Positions 56,748 to 64,000 of a stretch of 64,000 nt of DNA are shown here, one piece after another. The translations under genes were made by a program, and so were the position numbers. The stretch comes from Arthrobacter sp. Hiyo4. GTDB lineage: Bacteria; Actinomycetota; Actinomycetes; Actinomycetales; Micrococcaceae. The stretch's first letter is position 1. Each line of letters opens with the position of its first letter. The stretch covers positions 2,914,001-2,978,000 of the forward strand of contig AP014718.1 of NCBI GenBank assembly GCA_002370555.1, written 5' to 3'. A model generated the notes under the pieces. That model did not search any database, was not told the origin of the DNA, and was given only the letters and a program-made list of their open reading frames with translations.

Positions 56748-57843
56748 TAGACGACCCTTTCGTACATTGCTGATATCCGGTTACTCGTCGCTTGCCATGA
56801 ATATTTACTGACCGCATGTTCATGCGCCACGATCTTGAGATCCTCGAGGTCTTGTGATGCCACGAGAGCCTCTAATCTCTGAGTCAATTCCCCAACGTCA
56901 CCCCACTGAAATGGCTGCGTTATTCCTCCAGCTATCTCAGGAAGTGCTCCAGAACTTGAAACTAGGGGGACGCAGTAGTTTGCCATTCCCTCGACCAAAG
57001 CCCTCGAAAATTGCTCGCTCCACCCATTCAGCTCATGTGAGGGAACACAGACTATGTCGGCCCGGCGCATAATCTCTGCCGCTTCGTCAATGCTAACTGC
57101 CCCTTGAAATCCACGTCGCCTCCCGCGTGCTGGCGCCCCTCGACAATACTGCGCAATTGGTTCTCCATCGGCCCGGAACCAACGATGGTCAAGTTGATGG
57201 CTAATTGCGAACCCACTACCGCTTCCACCAGGTCTTGAACACCCTTGCGCTCGATCAGCCGGCCGACGCATACAACTTCAAGTCTTGTAGATCTACTGGA
57301 AGCAATAGGTGGCGTTGTCGGCGCCAATACTCCATTCCCAACGACGGAAACTCTTCCCGTGAATTTTTTCTGTTGAAGCACGCGGCGCGCTTGCTCGGAC
57401 GGAACATAAGCTTCTGTACTGGTCTTGAACATCATCCACTGAATGAATGAGAAAGGAAAAGGATAGGATTTAAATTCGTTTTGACTGGAACGAAATACAA
57501 TTTCACATTTTACGCATGATATAAATCGCGCCAGCAGAATCGAGGCGGCAGCTAAGCTGTAAGGTTCCTCGTGGACATCTATTACTTGAGGCTTGAATGT
57601 CCTGCATATGTACGCGACACGAAAGGGGTTGTAGAAGAAGAACGGATTTCGCCTTAGTCCGTACAATCCAATAGGTGTTACGCGTATGGAGTCATTCCGC
57701 ACCTGAGCGATCGTGAGTGTCGGAAGTTCGCGAAAGGCTTTCGGTACCAAGAGATGCACCTCATGCCCAAGTCTAGAGATCTCTTCGTCGCGGCGCTGAT
57801 ACGCACGGACACCTCCACCATGGAAAATTCTAAGCACTCTCAA
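56747..57843 (-). CDS. Family-4 glycosyltransferase, one frameshift
   Basis: The TTG at 57843 starts MRVLRIFHGGGVRAYQRRDE. The C-terminal GT-B domain has VVCVGRLIERKGVQDLVEAV and the donor-binding region SHELNGWSEQFSRALVEGMA (E-x7-E). One G is missing near 57105 (AAGGGGCAG), restoring KGAVSIDEAAEIMRRADIVC. About 365 residues. Confidence 0.85.
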
Positions 57844-57853
57844 TGTTTCTCCC

Positions 57854-58666
57854 TTAAACCATTAAAAAACTGATTGAAGCTGGCCGACGACTTCGAAACT
57901 TCGACTGAAAAGCAATTTTGAAGAGGTTGTATGCAATGGCAACAAAACCCTCTACACGAGAGAAGTGTTTAAAAACGTAGCGTGTATGACCGACCATCCG
58001 TTCAACGGAACGCCATCGATCTGATACTCCAAGGGAACTTGCTCCGCCTGGTGTTCGGACGACTACTTCGCGGGCGATTGCGACACGGCCGTCAGAATCT
58101 CCCAACCTCCGGTGTAGATCCATCTCCTCACAAAACATGAAAAACGCACTGTCGAATCCGCCAAGTCTCCTAAAGGCATCGGCAGAAATAGCCATGCAAC
58201 AACCGCTGATGGTTTCGGCGAAAATAAGAGATCCACTTTCGGTATATCCATCGTTCCGCCGCCGCCAAGGTGGTGTAATCGTTCTTCCCCAGGATCTAGT
58301 GGGTTGCCCATCCATACTGGCAACCCGGGGACCAATGCATTGCACACCGTTGAGACGCGCTATGCCGATCAAATCACGCAGTTGCCGACTAGTGACCGAG
58401 ACGTCGGGATTGACAAAAACCAGCCATTCTCCCGAAGCATCTGCAGCTCCGATGTTCGAGCCTGTTCCATATCCAACATTGAGTTCGTTGCGAACAACAC
58501 GAGCCCCGGCAGCTTGACCGATCGCTTCGCTTCGCGCTGCATCATCCGAGCCCGAATCAACAATAATTAACTCGAAGTCTTCTTCCTTTGACAGTTCTAG
58601 TGTTTCGATGAAGTCAGTCAAAATGTGACTTGAGTTGTAAGTCACCGTAATAATGGATACGCTCAT
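57854..58666 (-). CDS. Family-2 glycosyltransferase (rhamnosyltransferase-like)
   Basis: The 270-residue GT-A enzyme has SIITVTYNSSHIL, IIVDSGSDD, FVNPDVSV (DxD-like) and FFMFCEEMDLHRRLGDSDGR (ED motif). It resembles WbbL-type rhamnosyltransferases. It overlaps the next gene by four bases. Confidence 0.85.
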   Translation of the reverse strand: MSVSIITVTYNSSHILTDFIETLELSKEEDFELIIVDSGSDDAARSEAIGQAAGARVVRNELNVGYGTGSNIGAADASGEWLVFVNPDVSVTSRQLRDLIGIARLNGVQCIGPRVASMDGQPTRSWGRTITPPWRRRNDGYTESGSLIFAETISGCCMAISADAFRRLGGFDSAFFMFCEEMDLHRRLGDSDGRVAIAREVVVRTPGGASSLGVSDRWRSVERMVGHTRYVFKHFSRVEGFVAIAYNLFKIAFQSKFRSRRPASISFLMV

Positions 58667-59682
58667 TGATTCATTCCCTCTACAGCTTCGCTCGCCACTG
58701 ATTTCCAGTCAGTTACAGATACGTTTGCCAGATTCCAGGACATCGTCTTCTCGCGAAATGGGACGTCATGCAAAATTGTATTGATGGCTTGCGTCATCTC
58801 ACTAACGGAGAATGGATCAAATGAGTCTGAGGAACCGCTCTTTGCATAAAAATGACCGAGATTTCCAAGCCGACTGACAACCGTTGGAGCTCCTGCCGCA
58901 GCCAGATCAAGAGCGGGAATGCATAGCCCCTCATCGAAGGATGGTTGAATATATGCCGAGCATCCGGAAAGTAGCGACGCATAAGAGTCATCGTCGAGGC
59001 CGGAAAGAACTTGGACCGAATCCTGTAGTGACAACGATTCGATAGTTTCATGCAATTCGCGACTGGCCACACCTGGTCTCCCGCAAATTACCAAACGCCA
59101 AGAACCAATATCGGCCTCATTCCAAGCCTTGACCAGCCCGACTAAATTCTTGTGTGGTTCCTGTGCGGCGACGCATAGCAGGTAGGGATCGGCTAGTTTT
59201 GGAGACCAGACGATTGGGTGAATCGCCTGAATCGGCAGCGCGCGGACCGCCTTCGAGAGCCCCTCCTGAGCAAGCTCATTGGACGTATATTCTGATATCG
59301 CCAACGAGTACCGGGAACGTGCCGCCATTTTTGTCGTCAGGTCACGAATCCAATGTCGCGAGTACATTTCGGGAATTCTCAGAAAGCCAATGTCCATGAA
59401 GACGGGCACCGCCCGCACGGGCGAAAGTACTGGAACAGTCTGGCGAGGGACTATTATTCGATCCGCTTTGAAGCGGAGCGCCGCCAAAGGCAGCCCAACA
59501 TGCATATATCCCGAGGGGGGCAGCACTAAATCGAACGCTGCGTCGGGCCTATCTCCAGCCACAGCGAGCTCGAGCCGACCTTCAGCCTCTAACGCCCTGA
59601 AGCCGCTGATAAGACCGAGCGATATATCTCGAACGCCGGACGGCGTAGATGTGACCAGTCTTCCGTCGAATAGGAGCTTCAT
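58663..59682 (-). CDS. Family-4 glycosyltransferase
   Basis: The ATG at 59682 overlaps the previous stop (ATGA) and is preferred to a longer upstream frame. It starts MKLLFDGRLVTSTPSGVRDI. The C-terminal domain has LLCVAAQEPHKNLVGLVKAW and IQPSFDEGLCIPALDLAAAG, the E-x7-E region in GT4 form. 339 residues. Confidence 0.85.
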   Translation of the reverse strand: MKLLFDGRLVTSTPSGVRDISLGLISGFRALEAEGRLELAVAGDRPDAAFDLVLPPSGYMHVGLPLAALRFKADRIIVPRQTVPVLSPVRAVPVFMDIGFLRIPEMYSRHWIRDLTTKMAARSRYSLAISEYTSNELAQEGLSKAVRALPIQAIHPIVWSPKLADPYLLCVAAQEPHKNLVGLVKAWNEADIGSWRLVICGRPGVASRELHETIESLSLQDSVQVLSGLDDDSYASLLSGCSAYIQPSFDEGLCIPALDLAAAGAPTVVSRLGNLGHFYAKSGSSDSFDPFSVSEMTQAINTILHDVPFREKTMSWNLANVSVTDWKSVASEAVEGMNQ

Positions 59683-60488
59683 GGCATTTGCCCCTTCATT
59701 GCATTCTTCAAACCAGCTAGCCTCTCCAGGAATTCCGCCACTAACGCCGCAGCTAGACCCCAAGATCCGAGCCATTTCTTGGCATATAGTCGTCGACTGC
59801 TCCTGCTGAAATTTTGGAGGACAGTTGAAGGTTCTTTTCCATGTCCCTGGTCATGGATGGCTTTCGCATTTGCCACCGTCGCTACCTTCATCCCAGCTCG
59901 CCAGGCTTTCCGACAGATATCCACATCTTCGTAGTAGAGAAAGTACTCGGGCGAGAAACCGCCAACTTGCTCGAAAGCCTGCCTTCTCCATAGCATGGCC
60001 GCACCACACACCCAGCCAACATGCAAAATGGGTTCGTCAACAGGGGCCTGTTCAACCACTCGTCGTGTTGCCATATTCCACCGCGTAGGCAATGCGCGGG
60101 CCGACGACACGGCACGTCCGTCGGTAGTTTCCAGTCGCGGCCCAACGCACGCCAGACTCTTATCGCTAGTCAGAGCAGACAACATGGCGGATACTGTTTG
60201 CGATTCAAGCTGCACATCCGGATTGACAAGTAGTACAAATTCATTCACATCTTCCAGAAATCCCACGCCCTGGTTCATGGCTGCCCCAAAGCCGACATTG
60301 TGATGGTTTTGGATCAGTTGAAGACGTCCGCCCCAGTCCAACTTCCGGGCGACATCTATCGAATTATCCGTCGACGCATTATCAACTACGACTACCGACC
60401 CAACGGCATCGGACTTTTGCAGACTCGAAGCTAACCGTGGCAGATAGCGACTGGAATTGTAAGACACAATAATGACATCAACGCCCAT
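59679..60488 (-). CDS. Family-2 glycosyltransferase (rhamnosyltransferase-like)
   Basis: ATG 60488 follows GGAAG. The product has VIIVSYNSSRYLPRLASSLQ, VVVDNASTDNS, LLVNPDVQLES and YFLYYEDVDICRKAWRAGMK. It is the WbbL-like family again; 269 residues. Confidence 0.85.
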   Translation of the reverse strand: MGVDVIIVSYNSSRYLPRLASSLQKSDAVGSVVVVDNASTDNSIDVARKLDWGGRLQLIQNHHNVGFGAAMNQGVGFLEDVNEFVLLVNPDVQLESQTVSAMLSALTSDKSLACVGPRLETTDGRAVSSARALPTRWNMATRRVVEQAPVDEPILHVGWVCGAAMLWRRQAFEQVGGFSPEYFLYYEDVDICRKAWRAGMKVATVANAKAIHDQGHGKEPSTVLQNFSRSSRRLYAKKWLGSWGLAAALVAEFLERLAGLKNAMKGQMP

Positions 60489-60570
60489 TTTTAATTCTTC
60501 CAATCGGATCGACTCCGCGTCATTCAATAAGGGGAACATTCAAACTTGCTTGAGACTGAAGAAGGAAGGC

Positions 60571-61682
60571 TCAGTGCACAGCCGATTTCTCACTGAGAAC
60601 CCATGCCTTCATCTCACGGGCAAAGACGCTTCTGTCAAATTTCCATGCTTGGGCTTGGCATGATGGACCAGCAAGAGATATCGCCGAATGAACAGCGTCT
60701 CCGAGGCTTGCTGACTCAAAGCTCTCGAGTAGATACCCTGTCTTGCCATGGATCACCGTTTCTGCGGCCCCCCCGATACTGCTTGCGAGGACTGGGGTAC
60801 CGGTCGCCATGGCCTCAACCGGCATTATTCCAAAGTCCTCGACGGGCGGAAATACGTACAGTGCGCACCGACGGTACAGCTCTCTCAGCATTTGAAGTGA
60901 TGGAGCGTCGACGAAAGTCACAGTTCCTGGATATTCTGCCGCACACTGTTTTAGGTAGCCTAAACTTGGGCCGCTACCGGCCAACACGACGGGTAATCCG
61001 GCCGCCGCTCCTGCCTTTATCACGAGGTCCAGACGCTTGTATGGTATAAAACGGGAGGCGCCCAGTATGAATTCGGCAGGAAGACGCTCAAGCATCTCTT
61101 CCTCTAAGGAGGAGAAAATAGCTTCCTCGGAGACGAAGTCACTAACATTAACCGGCGGATAGATCACTCTTGCCTCGCGCTCCCAGGAGCGCTCAATTCG
61201 TTCCCGAACAAACTGGCTAATGCCCGCAATGGACGATGGTTCTTGCGCGCGCCGACGGTCCAGAGCGCGAAAGGGCCTGGCGATTGCCCTGGCTGCTATG
61301 GAATTGCCTCGCTGGTCGAGTTCAGGAGTCCAAATATAACGAGCGGGTGTATACGCGTAAATGAATTTGGTTGCGTTCCGTGCTGGACCAGAAAAGCGCG
61401 CGTGGTGAGCGAACAAATGTGAACTGCACAATATCCAATCGGAATCCTGAAACCCTAAGTGTCGCCAGGTGGCCGGCATGAAAGGTAATGCAAATTTCTT
61501 GCTCTTACGAAGGGGGTCTTTGCCAGCCATGTTTCCCTGACTCTCCCACTCTCAAACCGGGATGGCGCGTCATCCCACAAGGAACGAATGGAGGCATTGG
61601 GAAAAACGCTTGCCATTTCCTCCATAACCTTTTCCGCTCCACCGTGCGGTTCAAGCCATTCGTGAACAATTACCCCGCTCAT
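60571..61682 (-). CDS. Family-4 mannosyltransferase-like (WbaZ type), one frameshift
   Basis: It starts [20 protein letters not shown]. One C is missing near 61513, restoring TPLRKSKKFALPFMPATWRH. Further blocks are YAYTPARYIWTPELD, GASRFIPYKRLDLVIKAGAA and FPPVEDFGIMPVEAMATGTP. These match the WbaZ/WcaC mannosyltransferase group. About 371 residues. Confidence 0.85.
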
Positions 61683-62716
61683 TTCCCACCTCTGCTTGAA
61701 GTATGTGGGGTTTCAAGTCGCTTTGCCTCGACGACAAGGTCATTCTGAACCATTTGACTAACCATTTCACCAAAATCAACAGTAGGTTTCCAGTCCAAAA
61801 GCCTCTGAGCTTTGCTCGCATCGCCCCTCATCTCGCTTGCATCTATTGGCCGAATAAAACGAGGGTCAACGCGCACGTGCTTTTCCCAGTGGCTAATACC
61901 TGCAGATTCAAAGGCGCGCCGGACGAAATCTCTCACCGTATGAGAAATCCCTGTGGCAATGACGAAATCATCGGGGTCCTTATATGTGGCCATTCGAACC
62001 AGGGAATCTACATAGTCCGGCGCCCATCCCCAATCACGCGTTGCATCAAGATTGCCAAGATCGAGGGTTTCTAAATGCCCGAGTGCGATACGAGCGACTT
62101 GCGATGTGATCTTCCGTGTAACGAATTTCGCAGGCCGCCTGGGAGATTCGTGATTATAAAGAATTGCCGATGAAACAAACATTCCACGACGCCTGTAAAC
62201 ACCCACCAAGTGGTGCGCTAGCGCCTTTGATGCTCCGTAGGGTGAGACTGGACAAATGCGTGACAATTCGTTTTGTGGAACATCGGTTGAAGAACCAAAG
62301 ATCTCGGCGCTGGACGCCTGTACGAAGCGAATTTCTTTCCCGGCATCTTGCTGGAGTTTCCATGTAGACTCCATGAGGGCCGCAACGCTCGTGGCGTTTA
62401 CTGAAATTGTTGCTGCGGGGTCTTCCCACGATTCTGCAACTGAGCTACTTCCGGCCAAGTTGAATACGACGTCTGGCTGAATCGTTTGCAGTACGCGCTT
62501 CAAGTTGTTGTGGTCGGACAGATCACCAAGATGTAGGCTAAACGCACGGTCACCAACAACTGTGCCCTTCGCGGGTGCAGTTCTCACTAGCGCATGGACG
62601 CTCCAGCCCTGGCCGGCCAGCTGGTCCGCAAGATAGCTTCCATCCTGACCAGTGGCGCCAGTAATAAAGGCAGTACGCACGTTAGCGGACGAGGGCAGAT
62701 TGCTCATCAAGGTCAT
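61679..62716 (-). CDS. GDP-mannose 4,6-dehydratase/reductase-like epimerase
   Basis: The SDR has [52 protein letters not shown] and [20 protein letters not shown]. It is related to Gmd but more diverged; with the next gene being a typical Gmd, it may be a GDP-4-keto-6-deoxymannose reductase (RMD-like) or a second dehydratase. It overlaps gmd by 35 bases; an internal ATG at 62704 would shorten that. 345 residues. Confidence 0.8.
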   Translation of the reverse strand: MTLMSNLPSSANVRTAFITGATGQDGSYLADQLAGQGWSVHALVRTAPAKGTVVGDRAFSLHLGDLSDHNNLKRVLQTIQPDVVFNLAGSSSVAESWEDPAATISVNATSVAALMESTWKLQQDAGKEIRFVQASSAEIFGSSTDVPQNELSRICPVSPYGASKALAHHLVGVYRRRGMFVSSAILYNHESPRRPAKFVTRKITSQVARIALGHLETLDLGNLDATRDWGWAPDYVDSLVRMATYKDPDDFVIATGISHTVRDFVRRAFESAGISHWEKHVRVDPRFIRPIDASEMRGDASKAQRLLDWKPTVDFGEMVSQMVQNDLVVEAKRLETPHTSSRGGK

Positions 62717-63665
62717 TCTCTACCATCATTTGAATTAGCTCAGAAAATGCGACTTGGGGCTTCCAGCCCAATACGGCTTTCGCCTTCGACGGGTCGCCAA
62801 TCAGTAAGTCCACCTCAGCTGGACGCATAAACCTGGGGTCTTGCCGAACGTAGGGAGCCCAGTCGACAATGCCGACCGTTTCGAAAGCTACGTCCAAGAG
62901 CTCTCGAATGGAGTGAGTCTCCCCAGTGGCAATGACGTAGTCGTCGGCCTCAGGCTGCTGAAGCATGCGCCACATGGCATCAACGTAGTCGCCGGCAAAC
63001 CCCCAGTCCCGCTTCGCATCCAGATTCCCAAGAACAAGCTCGGACTGCAGGCCGAGCTTGATCCTTGCCACAGCCTGTGTGACTTTCCTCGTGACGAATT
63101 CCGGTCCACGGCGGGGCGACTCATGGTTGAAGAGGATTCCGCTGGAAGCATGCATTCCGTAGGATTCGCGATAATTGATCGTCATGTAGTGACCAAATAC
63201 TTTTGCCACGCCGTATGGAGACCGCGGCCACAAGAGAGTCGACTCTGACTGTGGGACTTCCTGGACTTTCCCGAACATTTCAGACGATGAGGCCTGGTAG
63301 AACTTCACGCTGGCCGGCTCGTCGCCTGCATACAAGCGTGTAGCCTCAAGCATATGGAGGACGCCTTTGCCTGTTATGTCGGTAGTTAGCGAAGCATTTT
63401 CCCACGAATACGCCACATACGAGATGGCTCCGAGATTATATACTTCATCGGGCTCAGCGGCTCGCAAGACCCTTGTCAACCCACTGACATCAGACAAGTC
63501 TCCAGCAATCAATTCGACTTCCGGGACAGCGTTGCGGACGAGATCCATCTTCGGGTTGTTTTGACCTCGGATCATACCGAATACGTCATACCCCTTGGCG
63601 ACCAGTAGCTCGGCAAGATATAGCCCGTCTTGTCCTGTAATCCCCGTGATGAGTGCTCTGGGCAT
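62682..63665 (-). CDS. gmd: GDP-mannose 4,6-dehydratase
   Basis: GGGGGA precedes ATG 63665. The product has [60 protein letters not shown] (catalytic YxxxK) and [20 protein letters not shown]. It converts GDP-mannose to GDP-4-keto-6-deoxymannose, the precursor of fucose, rhamnose or perosamine. It is the first gene of the minus-strand run. 327 residues. Confidence 0.92.
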   Translation of the reverse strand: MPRALITGITGQDGLYLAELLVAKGYDVFGMIRGQNNPKMDLVRNAVPEVELIAGDLSDVSGLTRVLRAAEPDEVYNLGAISYVAYSWENASLTTDITGKGVLHMLEATRLYAGDEPASVKFYQASSSEMFGKVQEVPQSESTLLWPRSPYGVAKVFGHYMTINYRESYGMHASSGILFNHESPRRGPEFVTRKVTQAVARIKLGLQSELVLGNLDAKRDWGFAGDYVDAMWRMLQQPEADDYVIATGETHSIRELLDVAFETVGIVDWAPYVRQDPRFMRPAEVDLLIGDPSKAKAVLGWKPQVAFSELIQMMVENDLDEQSALVR

Positions 63666-64000
63666 GCTTCCCCCTTGTGTCCGTGTTGGTTGAGTGCTCG
63701 GATGTGAATACCCGGCACCAGCAGAAAATCGGTGAGGCTGCTCCGGCTCACTTCCTCAAGCAACGGACTGTAAGAAATCACAGCCCAGTAACCACGACTT
63801 CGCCTGCCTCAAGGCTTCAGCTCAGCTATGGTCGTCCCGCTCGGCTCTAGCCTAACCGGTATCTTGGCTCAAGTTAGAATCTTCGAGGGCAAAGTGAAGA
63901 GCCAAATCTTCACGAAACGAAAAACGAGATCATGCGTTCCACGGCTTCGGGCGGCGTTCCCGGCAGTTTTTCACGATCGAATGATCGGAAGTCGGTGATG
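63666..64000. other. Upstream region of gmd, no gene seen
   Basis: No frame here is supported by a ribosome site or family. It should carry the promoter of the minus-strand exopolysaccharide genes. AT-richer patches near 63885-63930 are the best place to look, but I cannot fix a promoter. Confidence 0.35.

Overview
The window looks like a high-GC actinobacterium, most probably a Micrococcaceae soil organism of the Arthrobacter/Pseudarthrobacter type. The core genes are GC-rich with GTG and TTG starts. The set includes a Tat-exported sugar-binding protein with LacI-type operators, a SipW/TasA-like exported-fibre operon, an E1-alpha/E1-beta/E2 2-oxoacid dehydrogenase operon with a divergent Lrp regulator, and REP-like repeats. 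The genus is an inference; no rRNA or tRNA gene was seen.

Layout. 0-2.4 kb: partial sugar ABC binding protein and a PAP2 phosphatase. 2.6-8 kb: a secreted GH25-like protein, a complete IS1380-type element, a complete IS3-type element, and fragments of an ECF sigma gene and a GH3 glucosidase abutting each other. 8-11.5 kb: APC permease plus TrkH-type K+ transporter. 12-14 kb: TasA-like protein, SipW signal peptidase and a second small exported protein. 14-25.6 kb: MFS exporter, small proteins, an IS110 element, an EspI/MinD-like ATPase, a DUF1508-PAS-PAS-GGDEF-EAL protein, an ABM monooxygenase and an MBL hydrolase. 25.7-35.2 kb: a PAS chimera, then a tightly coupled operon of hybrid histidine kinase, response regulator, HPt/receiver/GGDEF protein, HEAT protein and QxxRW glycosyltransferase. 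35.3-40 kb: truncated 3' ends of two genes that are intact elsewhere in the window, and a phage-derived cassette. 39.9-44.3 kb: the bkd/pdh operon and its regulator. 44.3-46.4 kb: SGNH hydrolase and acyltransferase. 46.4-49.2 kb: a graveyard of decayed paralogues and IS relics. 49.3-63.7 kb: a lower-GC exopolysaccharide cluster (Wzz/BY-kinase, polymerase, flippase, acetyltransferase, six glycosyltransferase genes, two GDP-mannose-type epimerase/dehydratases).

How the genes work together. The signalling operon at 27-35 kb and the GGDEF-EAL protein point to c-di-GMP control of a processive polysaccharide synthase. The low-GC cluster would make and export a separate deoxyhexose-containing polymer. 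The TasA/SipW operon would add a protein matrix.

Two themes run through the window. First, the 3' end of the E2 gene (bkdC) occurs three times: intact, as a slightly diverged 0.42-kb piece across a phage cassette, and as a strongly diverged piece beside a second decayed cassette copy. This suggests a repeatedly used integration site. Second, very many otherwise normal genes carry single-base frameshifts, nearly all interpretable as one base lost from a homopolymer run. Most are probably base-calling errors, so such genes are annotated as one CDS with the shifts noted.
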